Shown in pieces: positions 1 to 9,267 of a stretch of 13,656 nt of DNA (position 1 is its first letter; every line of letters begins with the position of its first letter). Origin of the DNA: Lojkania enalia. Lineage: Eukaryota; Ascomycota; Dothideomycetes; Pleosporales. Position numbers and translations under genes: made by a program. The stretch spans positions 1 to 13,656 of the forward strand of contig ML986986.1 in assembly GCA_010094045.1 (NCBI GenBank). The letters are read 5' to 3'. The notes under the pieces are model-generated. The model saw only the letters and a program-made list of their open reading frames with translations, was not told the DNA's origin and did not search any database.

Positions 1-1415
1 GCCTAATCTTTTTCGCAGCTGTTCTTATAGGGTAGTATATATTTCCCTTTCTTACCTTTTACTAGTTCTATAGAGTAGTTTTAGTATATCTCTTATATAT
101 ACTCAAATATTTCTTTGTTCGTAACCTTTTCTACTAACTTTACTACAGCTTCTAGTACGTCCTAACTATCTTAGAATGTTACTTCTTTAAATAGGATGTT
201 CTAGTATTTCTAAAAGTATAATCTTATTTAGTATATTTTATTATAGATCTAGTACTTCTTTTACTTTATTCTTTCTAGGATGGTTGTACTATTAAGTCCT
301 AATACTCTTAATAGGTACTCTATATATTTAATAACTACCGCTGCTCTTTTTAGTTATAGCTAATAATTACTTCCTTCTTTTACTAAATAGTATATCCCGC
401 ATCTATTATTTGTATAATATATCTAGTACTATATTAGTTAGTATTTATTAGTAGGTTGCGTAATTATTATTTAAGCTTCTTTCTTCTTATTTAGATATTC
501 TTTTATATAGTACCCTTTTTATCTATATAGAAGGCACGCTTCTTTTTTAAGCCTTTCTTTCTTAAGATTACTTATCCTTAATTATTAGTAGTTCTTTCTC
601 TTATCCTTTTCAACTTTTCTAAGGACTATTAGATTACTATTTTATAGCGCCGTCTTACTTTCTTTTTTTACTAGTATAAATATCTGCAGCTGAGATCTTT
701 TCTCTATCTTCTACTTATACTAATAGTTATTAATCCTAACTGTTAATTTGATTATTTCTAATAGTTTAGTTAGCCTTTCTTCTCTAGCTAGGTTATCCTT
801 AACCTTATCCTTAAGACCTTTATAGAAGATTCCTACTAATATACTATCGTCCTATCCTAGTCTAGCGCTAAGTCTCTAGAATTCTGTAGTATAATCTATT
901 ATCCTCTTAGTCTAGGTTAGCCTTAGTAGTTTCTTTTACGCTTTCTATTCTGCGTCTACTTTTCTAAAGACGTTCTGGACCTTATTCTTAAATCCTTCCC
1001 AGCTTTTAAAGAGTTCGTCCGTAGATTCTCTAGTCTTCTTTATATTGCCTCTATTCTCTAGCTAGTCTACTATAAATAGTTTAGCCTATACTAGTAGTAT
1101 CTCTTCTATATTTATTATTGTAGCTAAGATCTTATTCTTATCTAGGAAGAAGGTTGTACTATTAAACCTAAAGTACAGCTCTATTAATATAAGAAAAGGG
1201 TTAATATATTCTTTCTTACTATTAAACTTCTTTAGTAAAGCTATCTTAGTTTATACTTATTATTTAGCTTTAGCTAGGTCGGCTCTAGCTATAGCTAGCT
1301 CGTATTATATCTATATAATACAGGTTTTCTATTTCTATACTTTTTATACTATAGCTTCTTCTAGGGCTTGCAGCCTTTAGGTTATTATAACTTAACTCTA
1401 TAATATAGTAGATAT
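1..1415 (-). pseudogene. gag: gag of Gypsy copy A, partial, RIP-inactivated
   Basis: This is the minus-strand counterpart of gag 2922-4336 in copy B. The initiator ATG that survives in copy B is ATA here (plus strand tat at 1413-1415), a TG->TA transition. The frame holds the same retrotransposon gag region, knuckle and start of the post-knuckle domain, broken by TAA/TAG. Having the post-knuckle domain in both copies shows that it belongs to the element and is not a later insertion into copy B. The gene leaves the window at base 1. Confidence 0.85.
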
Positions 1416-1456
1416 CTTTAGATAGTTTCTATTCTCTTAATATTAGGTAGTTATTA

Positions 1457-1995
1457 TATTATTAACCTATATACTACTAGTATATATAATAACTGCTATT
1501 ACAGTTGTACGCGCGCTAGAGCCTTATTTATATTAGATTAGTTAGAGGTGGTAGCTTTAGTAATAAAAGAGTATTAGGTTCGCCGGTTCTTTAAATATAA
1601 TAAGTATATTTAGAAGTCTAATAGAGTAATAAAATAAATTTGCGAGAATAACTATAAAGGATTTAATCTTATAAAAAGATCTTTCTTCTTATATAATTAA
1701 GTCTAAGACTGCTAAGCCTAGCTTATTAGGTCTATTAGGTCTATTAGGTCCATCCTGCTATACCTAACACTTCTACTATAGTTATATATATAGGTTATAC
1801 TATACTTTATTATCTAACTAATTATCTCCCTAGTTCCTATAGTTCTACTATTTACTGTTTAATAACTAGTTCTTAATATACTTCTACCTATTATTACCTT
1901 ATTAGTCCTTATCTAAGTTAACCTTTATAGTAGCTAATATTAGATTAAGCCCTAGTTATAGAGGTAGTACCTCTTAGCGTTCTATATTTATAATA
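1457..1995 (-). repeat. 5' LTR of Gypsy copy A (539 bp)
   Basis: It is exactly 539 bp, the same as both LTRs of copy B, and alignable from end to end in reverse complement. In element orientation it begins tattataaatata and ends ttaataata; TG...CA termini would decay by RIP to TA...TA. It contains three perfect 9-bp units tattaggtc (1724-1732, 1733-1741, 1742-1750), the least mutated version of the tandem repeat found in all three LTRs. The candidate primer-binding sequence follows at 1456 going leftward. Confidence 0.93.
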
Positions 1996-2341
1996 AGTAT
2001 TAGATATAATATATATAACAGCGCGTAGAATAATATTAAAATAGTTTACTAATATTAATATTTAAAGGTCTTATAAGTCTTATAAAGAGTATTACGTCTA
2101 TAGTATATAGGTAGTTGTTTTTAGAGATAGAGAATAGAGATCTCTGAGCGGTAAATATAATGCTTATAAAGCGTAAGGAGCGTAAATATAAAGTAATTAA
2201 GGGTATAAATACCGTCTCTATATTAGATAGGCTATAATTAGTAAAGTAATAATAAGAAGGCTATTAAATAGAATAAAAAGGCTTAAATAGTTATAGTTAA
2301 CTATACTAACTAAAATGTTACGGGCGCTGTTAGAAGCTAGA
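1996..2341 (+). pseudogene. pogo/Fot1-like transposase E, C-terminal fragment, upstream part
   Basis: This stretch reads in one plus-strand frame (codons at multiples of 3, clear from about 2058). It resembles the C-terminal tail of fungal pogo/Fot1-type transposases: a basic KRKERK-like segment near 2169-2190, a Gln/Glu-rich linker interrupted by TAA/TAG, then the start of a CCHC knuckle. The knuckle's first Cys is TAC (from TGC, 2319-2321) and the second Cys is TGT (2328-2330). The frame resumes after copy B at 9812: one codon is made of 2340-2341 plus 9812, and the His and last Cys of the knuckle follow with the exact C-x2-C-x4-H-x4-C spacing. The upstream catalytic part should lie beyond copy A, outside the window. 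E is not the same family as C/D, since the tail sequences differ. The knuckle reconstruction is strong; the family assignment of the rest is inference from this tail. Confidence 0.72.
2337..2341. repeat. Target-site duplication ctaga, left copy (copy B)
   Basis: The five bases ctaga immediately before the 5' LTR are repeated at 9807-9811 immediately after the 3' LTR. A 5-bp duplication is usual for Ty3/Gypsy integrases. It fixes both ends of copy B to the base and gives two LTRs of exactly 539 bp. Confidence 0.95.
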
Positions 2342-2880
2342 TATTATAAATATAAAACGCTAAAAAGTACCGCCTCTATAACTAGAGCTTAATCTAATAT
2401 TAGCTACTATAGAGGTCGACTCGGATAAGAACTAATAAGGTAATAATAGGTAGAAGTATATTAGAGACTAGTTATTAGATAGTAAGTAGTAGGACTGTAA
2501 GAACTAAAGAGATAATTAGTTAGATAATAAAGTATAGTACAACCTATATACGTAACTATAGTAGAAGTATTAAGTATAATAGGATAGACCTAACAGACCT
2601 AATAGATCTAATAAACTAGACTTAGCAGTCTTAGACTTAACTATATAAGAAGAAAGATCTTCTTATAAGATTAAATTCTTTATAGTTATTCTCGTAGATT
2701 TATTTTATTACTCTATTAGACTTCTAAATATACTTATTATATTCGAAGAACTGGCGAACCTAATACTCTCTTATTACTAAAGCTACTACCTCTAACTAAT
2801 CTAATATAAATAAGGCCTTAGCGCGTATATAACTGTAACAGCAGTTATTATATATATTAGTAGTATATAGGTTAGTAATA
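2342..2880 (+). repeat. 5' LTR of Gypsy copy B (539 bp)
   Basis: It matches 9268-9806 base for base in length. It begins tattataaatata and ends gttagtaata; RIP of TG...CA termini would give these TA...TA ends. A three-unit 9-bp tandem repeat (gacctaaca, gacctaata, gatctaata) occupies 2587-2613. A TATA-like word (ctatataag) lies near 2640-2650 and could be the element promoter, but TATA words are common in this sequence and I give it little weight. All differences from the 3' LTR that I compared are transitions, so LTR divergence here reflects RIP and cannot be used as a clock. Confidence 0.96.
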
Positions 2881-2898
2881 TAATAACTACCTAATATT
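2881..2898 (+). other. Candidate primer-binding site
   Basis: The sequence taataactacctaatatt directly follows the 5' LTR and is conserved at the same place in copy A (reverse complement of 1439-1456). By position this is where a tRNA primer would anneal. An initial TGG, complementary to a tRNA CCA end, could have decayed to the present taa, but I cannot name the tRNA because RIP has altered the bases. Confidence 0.45.
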
Positions 2899-3842
2899 AA
2901 GAGAATAGGAACTATCTAAAGATGTCTACTGTATTATAGAGTTAAGTTATAATAACCTAAAGGCTGTAAGCCCTAGAGGAAGCTATAGTATAGAAAGTAT
3001 AGGAATAGAAAACCTATATTATATAGATATAATATAAGCTAGCTGCAGCTAGAGCTGACCTAGCTAAAGCTAAATAATAAGTATAAGCTAAGATAGCTTT
3101 ACTAAGAAAGTTTAACGGTAAGAAAGAATATGTTAACCCTTTTCTTATATTAATAGAGCTGTACTTTAGGTTTAATAGTACAACCTTCTTTCTAGATAAA
3201 GATAAGATCTTAGCTATAATAATAAATATAGAAGAGATACTGCTAGTATAGGTCGAATTATTTATAGTAGACTGGCTGGAGAATAGAGGTAATATAAAGA
3301 AGACTAGAGAATCTACAGACGAACTCTTTAAGAGCTGGAAAGAATTTAAGGATAAGATCTAGAACGTTTTTAGAAAAGTAGATGTAGAATAGGAAGCGTA
3401 AAAGAAGCTACTAAAGCTAATCTAGACTAAGAGAGTAATAGATTATACTACAAAATTCTAGAAACTTAATACTAGACTAGAATAGAACGATAGTATATTA
3501 GTAGGAATCTTCTATAAAAGTCTTAAGGATAAGATTAAGGATAATCTAGCTAGAGAAGAAAGGCCAACCGAACTATTAGAAATAATCGAATTAGCGGTTA
3601 GGATTAATAACCGTTAGTATAAGTAGGAGATAGAGAAAAGATCTTAGCCGCAGATATTCGTACTAGTAAAGAAAGAAAGTAAGACGGTACTATAGGATGG
3701 TAATCTAATAGTCCTTAGAAAAGTTGAAAAGGACAAGGGAAAGAACCACTAATAATTAAGGATAAGCAATCTTAAGAAAGAAAGGCTTAAAGAGGGAGCG
3801 TACCTTCTATATAGATAAAAAGGGTACTATATAAAAGAATAT

Positions 3843-4951
3843 TTAAATAAGAAGAAAGAAGCCCGAATAATAACTGCGCAACCTACTAATAAATACTAAC
3901 TAATATAGTACTAGACGTATTATATAAATAATAGATGTGGGACGTACTATTTAGTAAAAGAAGGAAGCAATTATTAGCTACAGCTAAAAAGGGCAGCAGT
4001 AGTTATTAAACGTATAAAGTACCCACCGGGAGTACTAGAACTTAATAGTACAACTATCCTAGAAAGAATAAAGTAAAAGAAGTACTAGATCTATAATAAA
4101 ATATATTAGATAAAGTTATACGCCTAGAAATACTAGAACGTCCTATTTAAAGAAGTAATATTCCGAGACAGCTAGGACGTACTAGAAACTATAATAAAGT
4201 TAGTAGAAAAGGTTATAAATAAAGAAATATTCGAGTATATATAAGAGATATACTAAGGCTACCCTATAGAACTAGTAAAAGATAAGAAAGGGAAATATAT
4301 ACTACCCTATAAAAACAGCTGTAAAAAAGATTAGGCCAGCTATTATTAGAACAACTGCTAGATATATAAGGGTATTAAGATAAAGCTAAGAGTATAGCTA
4401 AAGATAGATATAGAGTTATTACTAAGAATCTTACTATCTTAAGATAAAATAGAAGATTATATAGAAAATAGGTACTATTAGATTTACAGAAGTCTAATTT
4501 ACCTTAAAATAGAGTATCTATACCAGCTTAGTAAAATCGTTGTAGAAGCTGAAAAACTAAGAAAAGTAGTCTTAGAAGTAAGAGAGATGTAGGAGAATGT
4601 TAGAGGATAACTTAATATTACAGCTTATAAGATAATAGAAGTAAGTATACCTAAAAAGAAACGTCCCGAAGATAATATATATTTAGAGGAATATAAAGCG
4701 CTAAGCTGGAAATAATATATAGTTAGATACTAGTACTACTAAGATATATTTAAAGTACTTAGATAGTAAGGATTAGATAAAAACTACCAACTAATTAAAT
4801 AGTAATAGTATTTCTTAGAATAGAAGTATAAGATATATAGTAAGTAAGTAAAGGCTGCTTACGCCTAAAAACTATAGATAAGATGCAGTATAGATAGATG
4901 TCTATTATATAGAGGAGAAAAGGAGAAGGTAGGGTTCTTCCCACCTTAGTT
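3843..4951 (+). other. Unrecognised coding domain between nucleocapsid knuckle and protease
   Basis: About 370 codons in the gag frame follow the zinc knuckle. The predicted sequence is hydrophilic, with helical Lys/Glu/Leu-rich segments (for example AEKLRKVVLEV near 4550-4590), aromatic clusters of Tyr and probable Trp, and a proline-lysine stretch PKKKRPED near 4650. I see no protease, RT, Cys-rich finger or membrane segment. The part up to 4336 is shared with copy A, so it was in the element before the copies separated. It could be a gag C-terminal extension or an acquired domain. Confidence 0.6.
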
Positions 4952-4958
4952 AAAAAAC
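4952..4958 (+). promoter_or_regulatory. Candidate -1 ribosomal frameshift site A AAA AAC
   Basis: In the gag frame the codons read tta aaa aac taa. The heptamer A AAA AAC is therefore correctly phased as X XXY YYZ and sits directly before a gag-frame TAA (4959-4961). Shifting back by one base puts the ribosome in the frame that stays open for protease, RT and integrase from 4958 onward. A AAA AAC is a well-known efficient -1 slippery sequence in retroviruses. Two cautions apply. The TAA could be a RIP product of CAA, and RIP may have altered the heptamer or its context. The copy A sequence of this site is outside the window. Confidence 0.6.
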
Positions 4959-7900
4959 TAAGCAGCCCCTAAGGCGATAGCTATATTAAAGAACTAGATA
5001 AGAAAGCTATTAGAAGGGTTACTAGTATAGTACCTTTATATATAATACTCCGAGTAGAGTTTAACAGGAGGAAGCTTAGAGTACTACTTAATAGTAGAGT
5101 TTTAGACACATTTATATCAGCGTAATAGATTTATAAGAATAATATAGAGTAGAGGGAAAAAATAGTACCTTACACGATATACCTAGCAGATAATAAGCTA
5201 ATAGACTATAGTAGAGGAGTTGTACTAATAGAAACTAAAAAGTAAGTGCTTAACGTTGTAGGATATATTAATATAAAGAGTATTAATGTTATAAACCTAA
5301 GAAAATTTAATATATTACTAGGTATAGACTAGCTAGCTAAATATAATCTTAGAGTAGATTAGTAGTAAGAGATAGTTTATAAGCTATAGAGCTAATCTAA
5401 GAGGGAATAGGTAGTAGGATAGTATAAGGTAAGGTATCTTTCGGGTCTACAGTTAATATAGAGAGTATTAGTAGCTATAATAGTAAGATATCTTAAGAAG
5501 ATAAAATAGATACTAGGTATTATTATAGTTTAAAAAGTGCGTAAAGAACTATAGAACGATAGTATATTTTAAGAAATTTAAAAGAATTATAGTAAATTTA
5601 TAAGGCTATATAAAGAAGTAGAAAATAGAAGGTTATTTAAATATAAGGAATACGACTATAAAATTATTATCGAAGATAAAAAGAAGTTAAAACCTAGTCT
5701 AATATATAACTTAAACTAAAAATAAAGAGAAGAACTTAAAAAGTATATTTAAAAGAATTTAGTAAGAAAGTATATACAACTAAGCTAGAATAAGATAGTA
5801 TTACTAATACTATTCGTACCTAAGAAAAACGGTAAACTAAAGTTATACGTAGACTATAGATAGCTAAATAATATAACTAAGAAAAATAGATACCTATTAC
5901 TTAAGATAATAGAACTTATAAGTTAATTATAAGAAGCTAAGTAGTTTATAAAGTTTAATATAAGAGAAGGATACTACCGAATTTGGATAAAGAAGGGCTA
6001 TAAATAGAAAACGGTATTTAAAATAAGAGAAAGTCTCTTTAAATATCTAGTAATACTATTTAGACTTATAAATATACTAGTAACCTTCTAAATAGTTATA
6101 AATAATATATTAAAGGAATACTTAGATATATTCGTAATAGTATATCTAGACGACATTCTAGTCTATATAAAAGGATCGCTAAGAGAGTATAAAGAACACG
6201 TTAGAAAAGTACTAGCGAAACTATAGGAGTATAAGTTACTTATAGCCCCGGAGAAATACGAGTTTTATAAGATAGAAATAGAATTCCTAAGATTCTAAAT
6301 ATCTAGAAATAGTATTAAGATAGAATAAGAAAAGGTTAAAGCGATACTAGAATAGCTAGTACCTACCTTAATTAAATAAGTCTAATCTTTCCTAGACTTC
6401 GCGAATTTCTACAGGAAATTTATAAGTAGGTACTCTAGAGTAGCAGCACCTTTAATAAAGATTACTAAGAAAGAGAAAGGGTTTAAGTAGTAAAAAGTAT
6501 AGTAAAAAGCCTTCAAAGAACTAAAAGCTTACTTTACCTTAGTATTAATACTAAGGATGCTAGACCTAGAAAAGTAATTCCGAGTAGAAACTGATACTTT
6601 AGATAAAGTAATAGGCGCTTACTTAAGCTAGTAAGATAAAGATAGAAAGTAGAGGCTACGAGCCTACTTTTCAAGAAAAATAAAATTAGAAGAACTCAAC
6701 TATAATATATACGATAAAGAACTATTAATAATAGTTAAAGCGTTAAAAGAATAGCGAGTATATTTAGTAGAAACTAAATATCTATTTAAAGTTTAAATAG
6801 ATTATAAAAACCTTATATATTTTATAATAATAAAGGAACTTATAGAAAGATAAATATAATAGGTAGAACGGTTAGTAAACTATAACTTTAGAATAACGCA
6901 CTAGAAAGGGTTAGAAAATATAGCTATAAACGTACTAAATCGTAGAGCCGACTATATAACTAAAGAAAAGTATAAAAGAAATATAATCCTAAAATAGAAA
7001 TTAGATAAATCTCTTATATATAACTATCTATAAATTGCCTAAGTTATAAAACTAATTATACTAGAGTAAACCTAGTAATAGAAGCTAAGAGATATATAGA
7101 TAGTAGAACGATATCTAATAAGTAATAATAAAGTAAAAACAATTGAAAACGTAACTTAGAAATAATTATATATATACCTATATATATAAAAGTAGATAAT
7201 AAAAGAATTATACAAATTATTAGAATAGGGATATCTAGGAGTAGCAGAAATAGAGTAAAGGCTAAGGAAGAGCTTTACCCTTACTAACGTAAGAAAGGAA
7301 GTATAGGACGTACTAAACAAGTATTTAGAATGTAGAAAGAATAAGGCTATAAGGTATAGACCTTATAGATTCTTATAACTACTAGAAGTACCTAAAGGAC
7401 TATAGGAATAGATTATAATTAACTTCGTAACTAAATTACTAGAGTTAGTAGAACTAGGGTTAGAAAGAAGATGTGATATAATTATAAATATAGTAGATTA
7501 GTTAATAAAATATATATACTTTAAACTAGTATTAGAGATAATAATAGTATCTAAACTAGTATACGAGTTATTATATATAGTATTTGTAGAGTATAGAGTC
7601 CTAAAGTATATTATTTTAAATAGAAACAAGTTGTTTACATCTAAATACTAGTAGGAATAGATAGAAAAGATAGGAATCTAATAATAGATATTAACCAGCT
7701 TCTACCTATAGATAGATAGTTAGATAGAATAAGTTAACTAGAGCCTAAAAATATATTTAAGGATGTATATTAATAAATAATAAAATAATTAGGTCGAATT
7801 ATTACCTATAGTATAGATAGCCTATAATAGAATAACCTAGAGTACTATAGGGACTATACCCTTTAAAGCTAACTATAAACAGAAAGCTGTTATATATTAG

Positions 7901-8467
7901 AAATAGAATAAGAAAAGACCTCTAGTCCTAATAGCAGACTGAAAAGCTAGAGAAATAGAGGAAGTCTATGATTAACTTAAAGAAAAAATCTAGTTAAGAA
8001 ACCTTAAGATAGTAGAATAGGCTAATAAAATAAGAATTAAGGGACTAACCTTTAAAAAGGGGGGTAAAGTTTTCCTATTAATAAAAAACTTAAAGACTAA
8101 GAGACCCGCGAAAAAGTTAGATTATAAAAGAATAGAATTATTTCTAATTAAAAAATAGGTTAGATCTATAAATTTTAAACTAAGACTATTAAGTAAGATA
8201 AAAATACACCCAGTATTTTACAAGTTAAAACTAGAACCAGCGCCGGACGATATACTACTATAAGAAAGCATCGATATAGAACTAGAATAGGAATATAAAG
8301 TAGAATATATACTAGTAAAAAAGCGATTTAGACGTTAGTAGAAGTATCTAGTAAAGTAGGAAAGATACCTATAAGAGGAAAGTTTATAGGAATTAATATA
8401 GAATCTAACCAACTGTACTACGAAGCTGAAGGAGTTTTACTAGAAGGCTAGAATAATAGGTTATTAA
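4958..8467 (+). pseudogene. pol: pol of Gypsy copy B: protease, RT, RNase H, integrase, chromodomain
   Basis: One frame of about 1170 codons lies in the -1 phase relative to gag, interrupted almost only by TAA/TAG. Protease (about 5030-5370): the active triplet DSG reads NSR (5090-5098), followed by a typical LLGID segment near 5320. Reverse transcriptase (about 5720-6300): FVPKKNG, then YLDD intact at 6143-6154. RNase H (about 6570-6860): ETD start and NYNIYDKELL. Integrase: the zinc site His is Tyr (7232-7234) and its last CxxC reads Y-L-E-C (7322-7333). In the core, the first Asp is Asn (7421-7423), the second is Asn (7619-7621) and the Glu is kept (7727-7729). A chromodomain (about 8283-8440; EYKVEYIL...YLVKW) closes the protein. 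It would target integration to methylated histone tails. The TAA at 8465-8467 is my chosen end, but it could be a RIP stop. Confidence 0.93.
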
Positions 8468-8516
8468 GTAAAGTCTAGTTAGAAAGTAATAGCGGTAGTA
8501 ATATAAAAGGAGCCTC

Positions 8517-9045
8517 TTATATAGAACTTAGAGTAAGAGTAGAAAGCACCTTAGACCCGGCGGACCTCCTCTTCTCTTCCTCCAACTTCTCCTACTCTTC
8601 TATTAACTTCACCTCTCGTTTCCTAAGATCTAAACTATACTTCTCTAGAGAACGGACGTGTTTCTTAGTATATTCTAGACGAGAAAGAACTGCCTAACGG
8701 CAACGCGCAGATTTTTTAAGATAATAAATCTCCTCTTTCTTAGCAGCTATAAAATCTTGATAGGCAGAGGCAGACTCCTTATAAGCCTTCGATATATTTG
8801 CTAGGAAATAGTAAAAGATACCCTCAGTTAGAGAAAGATTACAGGATAGACCCTAAGAAAGATATTCTTTACATATAGAAGAAAGAGTAGTATTACTATA
8901 ATAGTTACAGTTCGTAGACTAATAGTTCGAATAATAGTAGAACGAATCTATTATAACGCTTAAAAAAAGAATTAAGTAACTAGTATAATAGTTGCAGGCG
9001 GAAGTATTTTCGCGCTAGACCTTTAGTATAATAGAAGAAAAAGAA
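8517..9045 (-). pseudogene. Antisense accessory ORF of Gypsy copy B, coiled-coil protein, unknown function
   Basis: Between pol and the 3' LTR the minus strand carries a frame (plus-strand triplets starting at 8517+3k) open for about 167 codons apart from five TAG codons. It has no TGA, and its first internal TAA lies above 9045. The terminal TAA is at 8517-8519. The predicted protein has an Asn/Tyr/Ser-rich upstream part (about 8880-9000). A strongly charged helical tail follows (about 8550-8800: FIAAKKEEI, LEYTKKHVRSLEKY, LIEE, KLEEEKRRS) that looks like a coiled coil. This explains the pyrimidine-rich plus strand at 8560-8600. The start is unclear: above about 9020 another minus frame looks equally plausible to about 9145, so an intron or frame change may exist. 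I see no signal peptide or membrane segment, so nothing supports an env-like role. I do not recognise the family. Confidence 0.6.
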
Positions 9046-9250
9046 GAAGAATAGAGCTATACTTATAAGCCGAGCAGGACCTACTAGAATATATAAAGTA
9101 CCAACCCCGGAACGGAAAAATATAGATGCAGCCTTGTGGTATACTTATACTAAGTATATTAGAAGCTAGAATAAGCTGCCCGTAATAGTAGGATACTATA
9201 TCTAGATAGAATAGATAAGATAATAGATTAAAGAGCTTTAGGACGAACCT

Positions 9251-9267
9251 ATAGAGGGAGGAGTAGG
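9251..9267 (+). other. Polypurine tract of Gypsy copy B
   Basis: The run atagagggaggagtagg is almost entirely purine and abuts the first base of the 3' LTR at 9268. That is where plus-strand DNA synthesis is primed in LTR retrotransposons. Its position supports the LTR boundary deduced from the target duplication. Confidence 0.8.

Larger units (their letters stand above)
1..1995 (-). mobile_element. Ty3/Gypsy LTR retrotransposon, copy A (5' part, runs off window)
   Basis: This is a second copy of the element at 2342-9806, in the opposite orientation. Its reverse complement aligns with 2342-4336 of copy B from LTR start to window edge. Base 1 corresponds to base 4336, and both arms are 1995 bp long, so there is no net indel. 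It contains the 5' LTR (1457-1995), the primer-binding region, and the gag frame up to the unexplained domain after the zinc knuckle. The rest lies left of the window. The five bases outside its LTR (1996-2000, agtat) would be its target duplication, but the partner is not visible. It interrupts the pogo-like transposase E. Confidence 0.93.
1..4336. repeat. Large inverted repeat: arms 1-1995 and 2342-4336
   Basis: The 5' LTR, leader and gag portion of copies A and B are reverse complements of one another over 1995 bp each, separated by 346 bp (1996-2341). The arms are collinear with no net length difference and differ mainly by transitions. A read-through transcript could fold into a long hairpin with a 346-nt loop. 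The loop sequence is not palindromic and encodes a piece of another transposon, so the arrangement fits two separate insertions rather than one inverted duplication. Confidence 0.9.
2922..4961 (+). pseudogene. gag: gag of Gypsy copy B with CCHC knuckle and long extra C-terminal domain
   Basis: This is the structural polyprotein of the virus-like particle. The ATG at 2922 is 41 bp after the LTR and opens a frame of about 680 codons that stays in phase to a TAA at 4959-4961, broken only by RIP stops. A basic/coiled N-terminus leads into a retrotransposon gag domain (about 3110-3660; SWKEF-like and FYKSL-like signatures). A CCHC knuckle lies at 3801-3842 with exact C-x2-C-x4-H-x4-C spacing, but all four ligands now read Tyr (TGY or CAY to TAY). 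After the knuckle, about 370 more codons (3843-4958) continue in the same frame, rich in Lys, Glu, Ile and Leu, where a protease would normally follow soon. I do not recognise that part. The frame ends at the slippery heptamer that leads into pol. Confidence 0.85.

Noticed and set aside
1..2341. Left part considered as an independent minus-strand gene cluster
   Set aside because: Its reverse complement matches 2342-4336 throughout, so it is copy A of the Gypsy element plus a transposase fragment.
8555..8605. Pyrimidine-rich plus-strand tract with cctcct and cttcc words, considered as a second polypurine tract or triplex-forming site
   Set aside because: It is explained by Glu/Lys-rich codons (gag, gaa, aag) of the antisense ORF, and it is not next to an LTR.
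8900..9267. Region before the 3' LTR considered as an env-like gene (retrovirus-type element)
   Set aside because: No signal peptide, hydrophobic membrane segment or fusion-type feature is visible on either strand. The only supported frame is the antisense charged protein.
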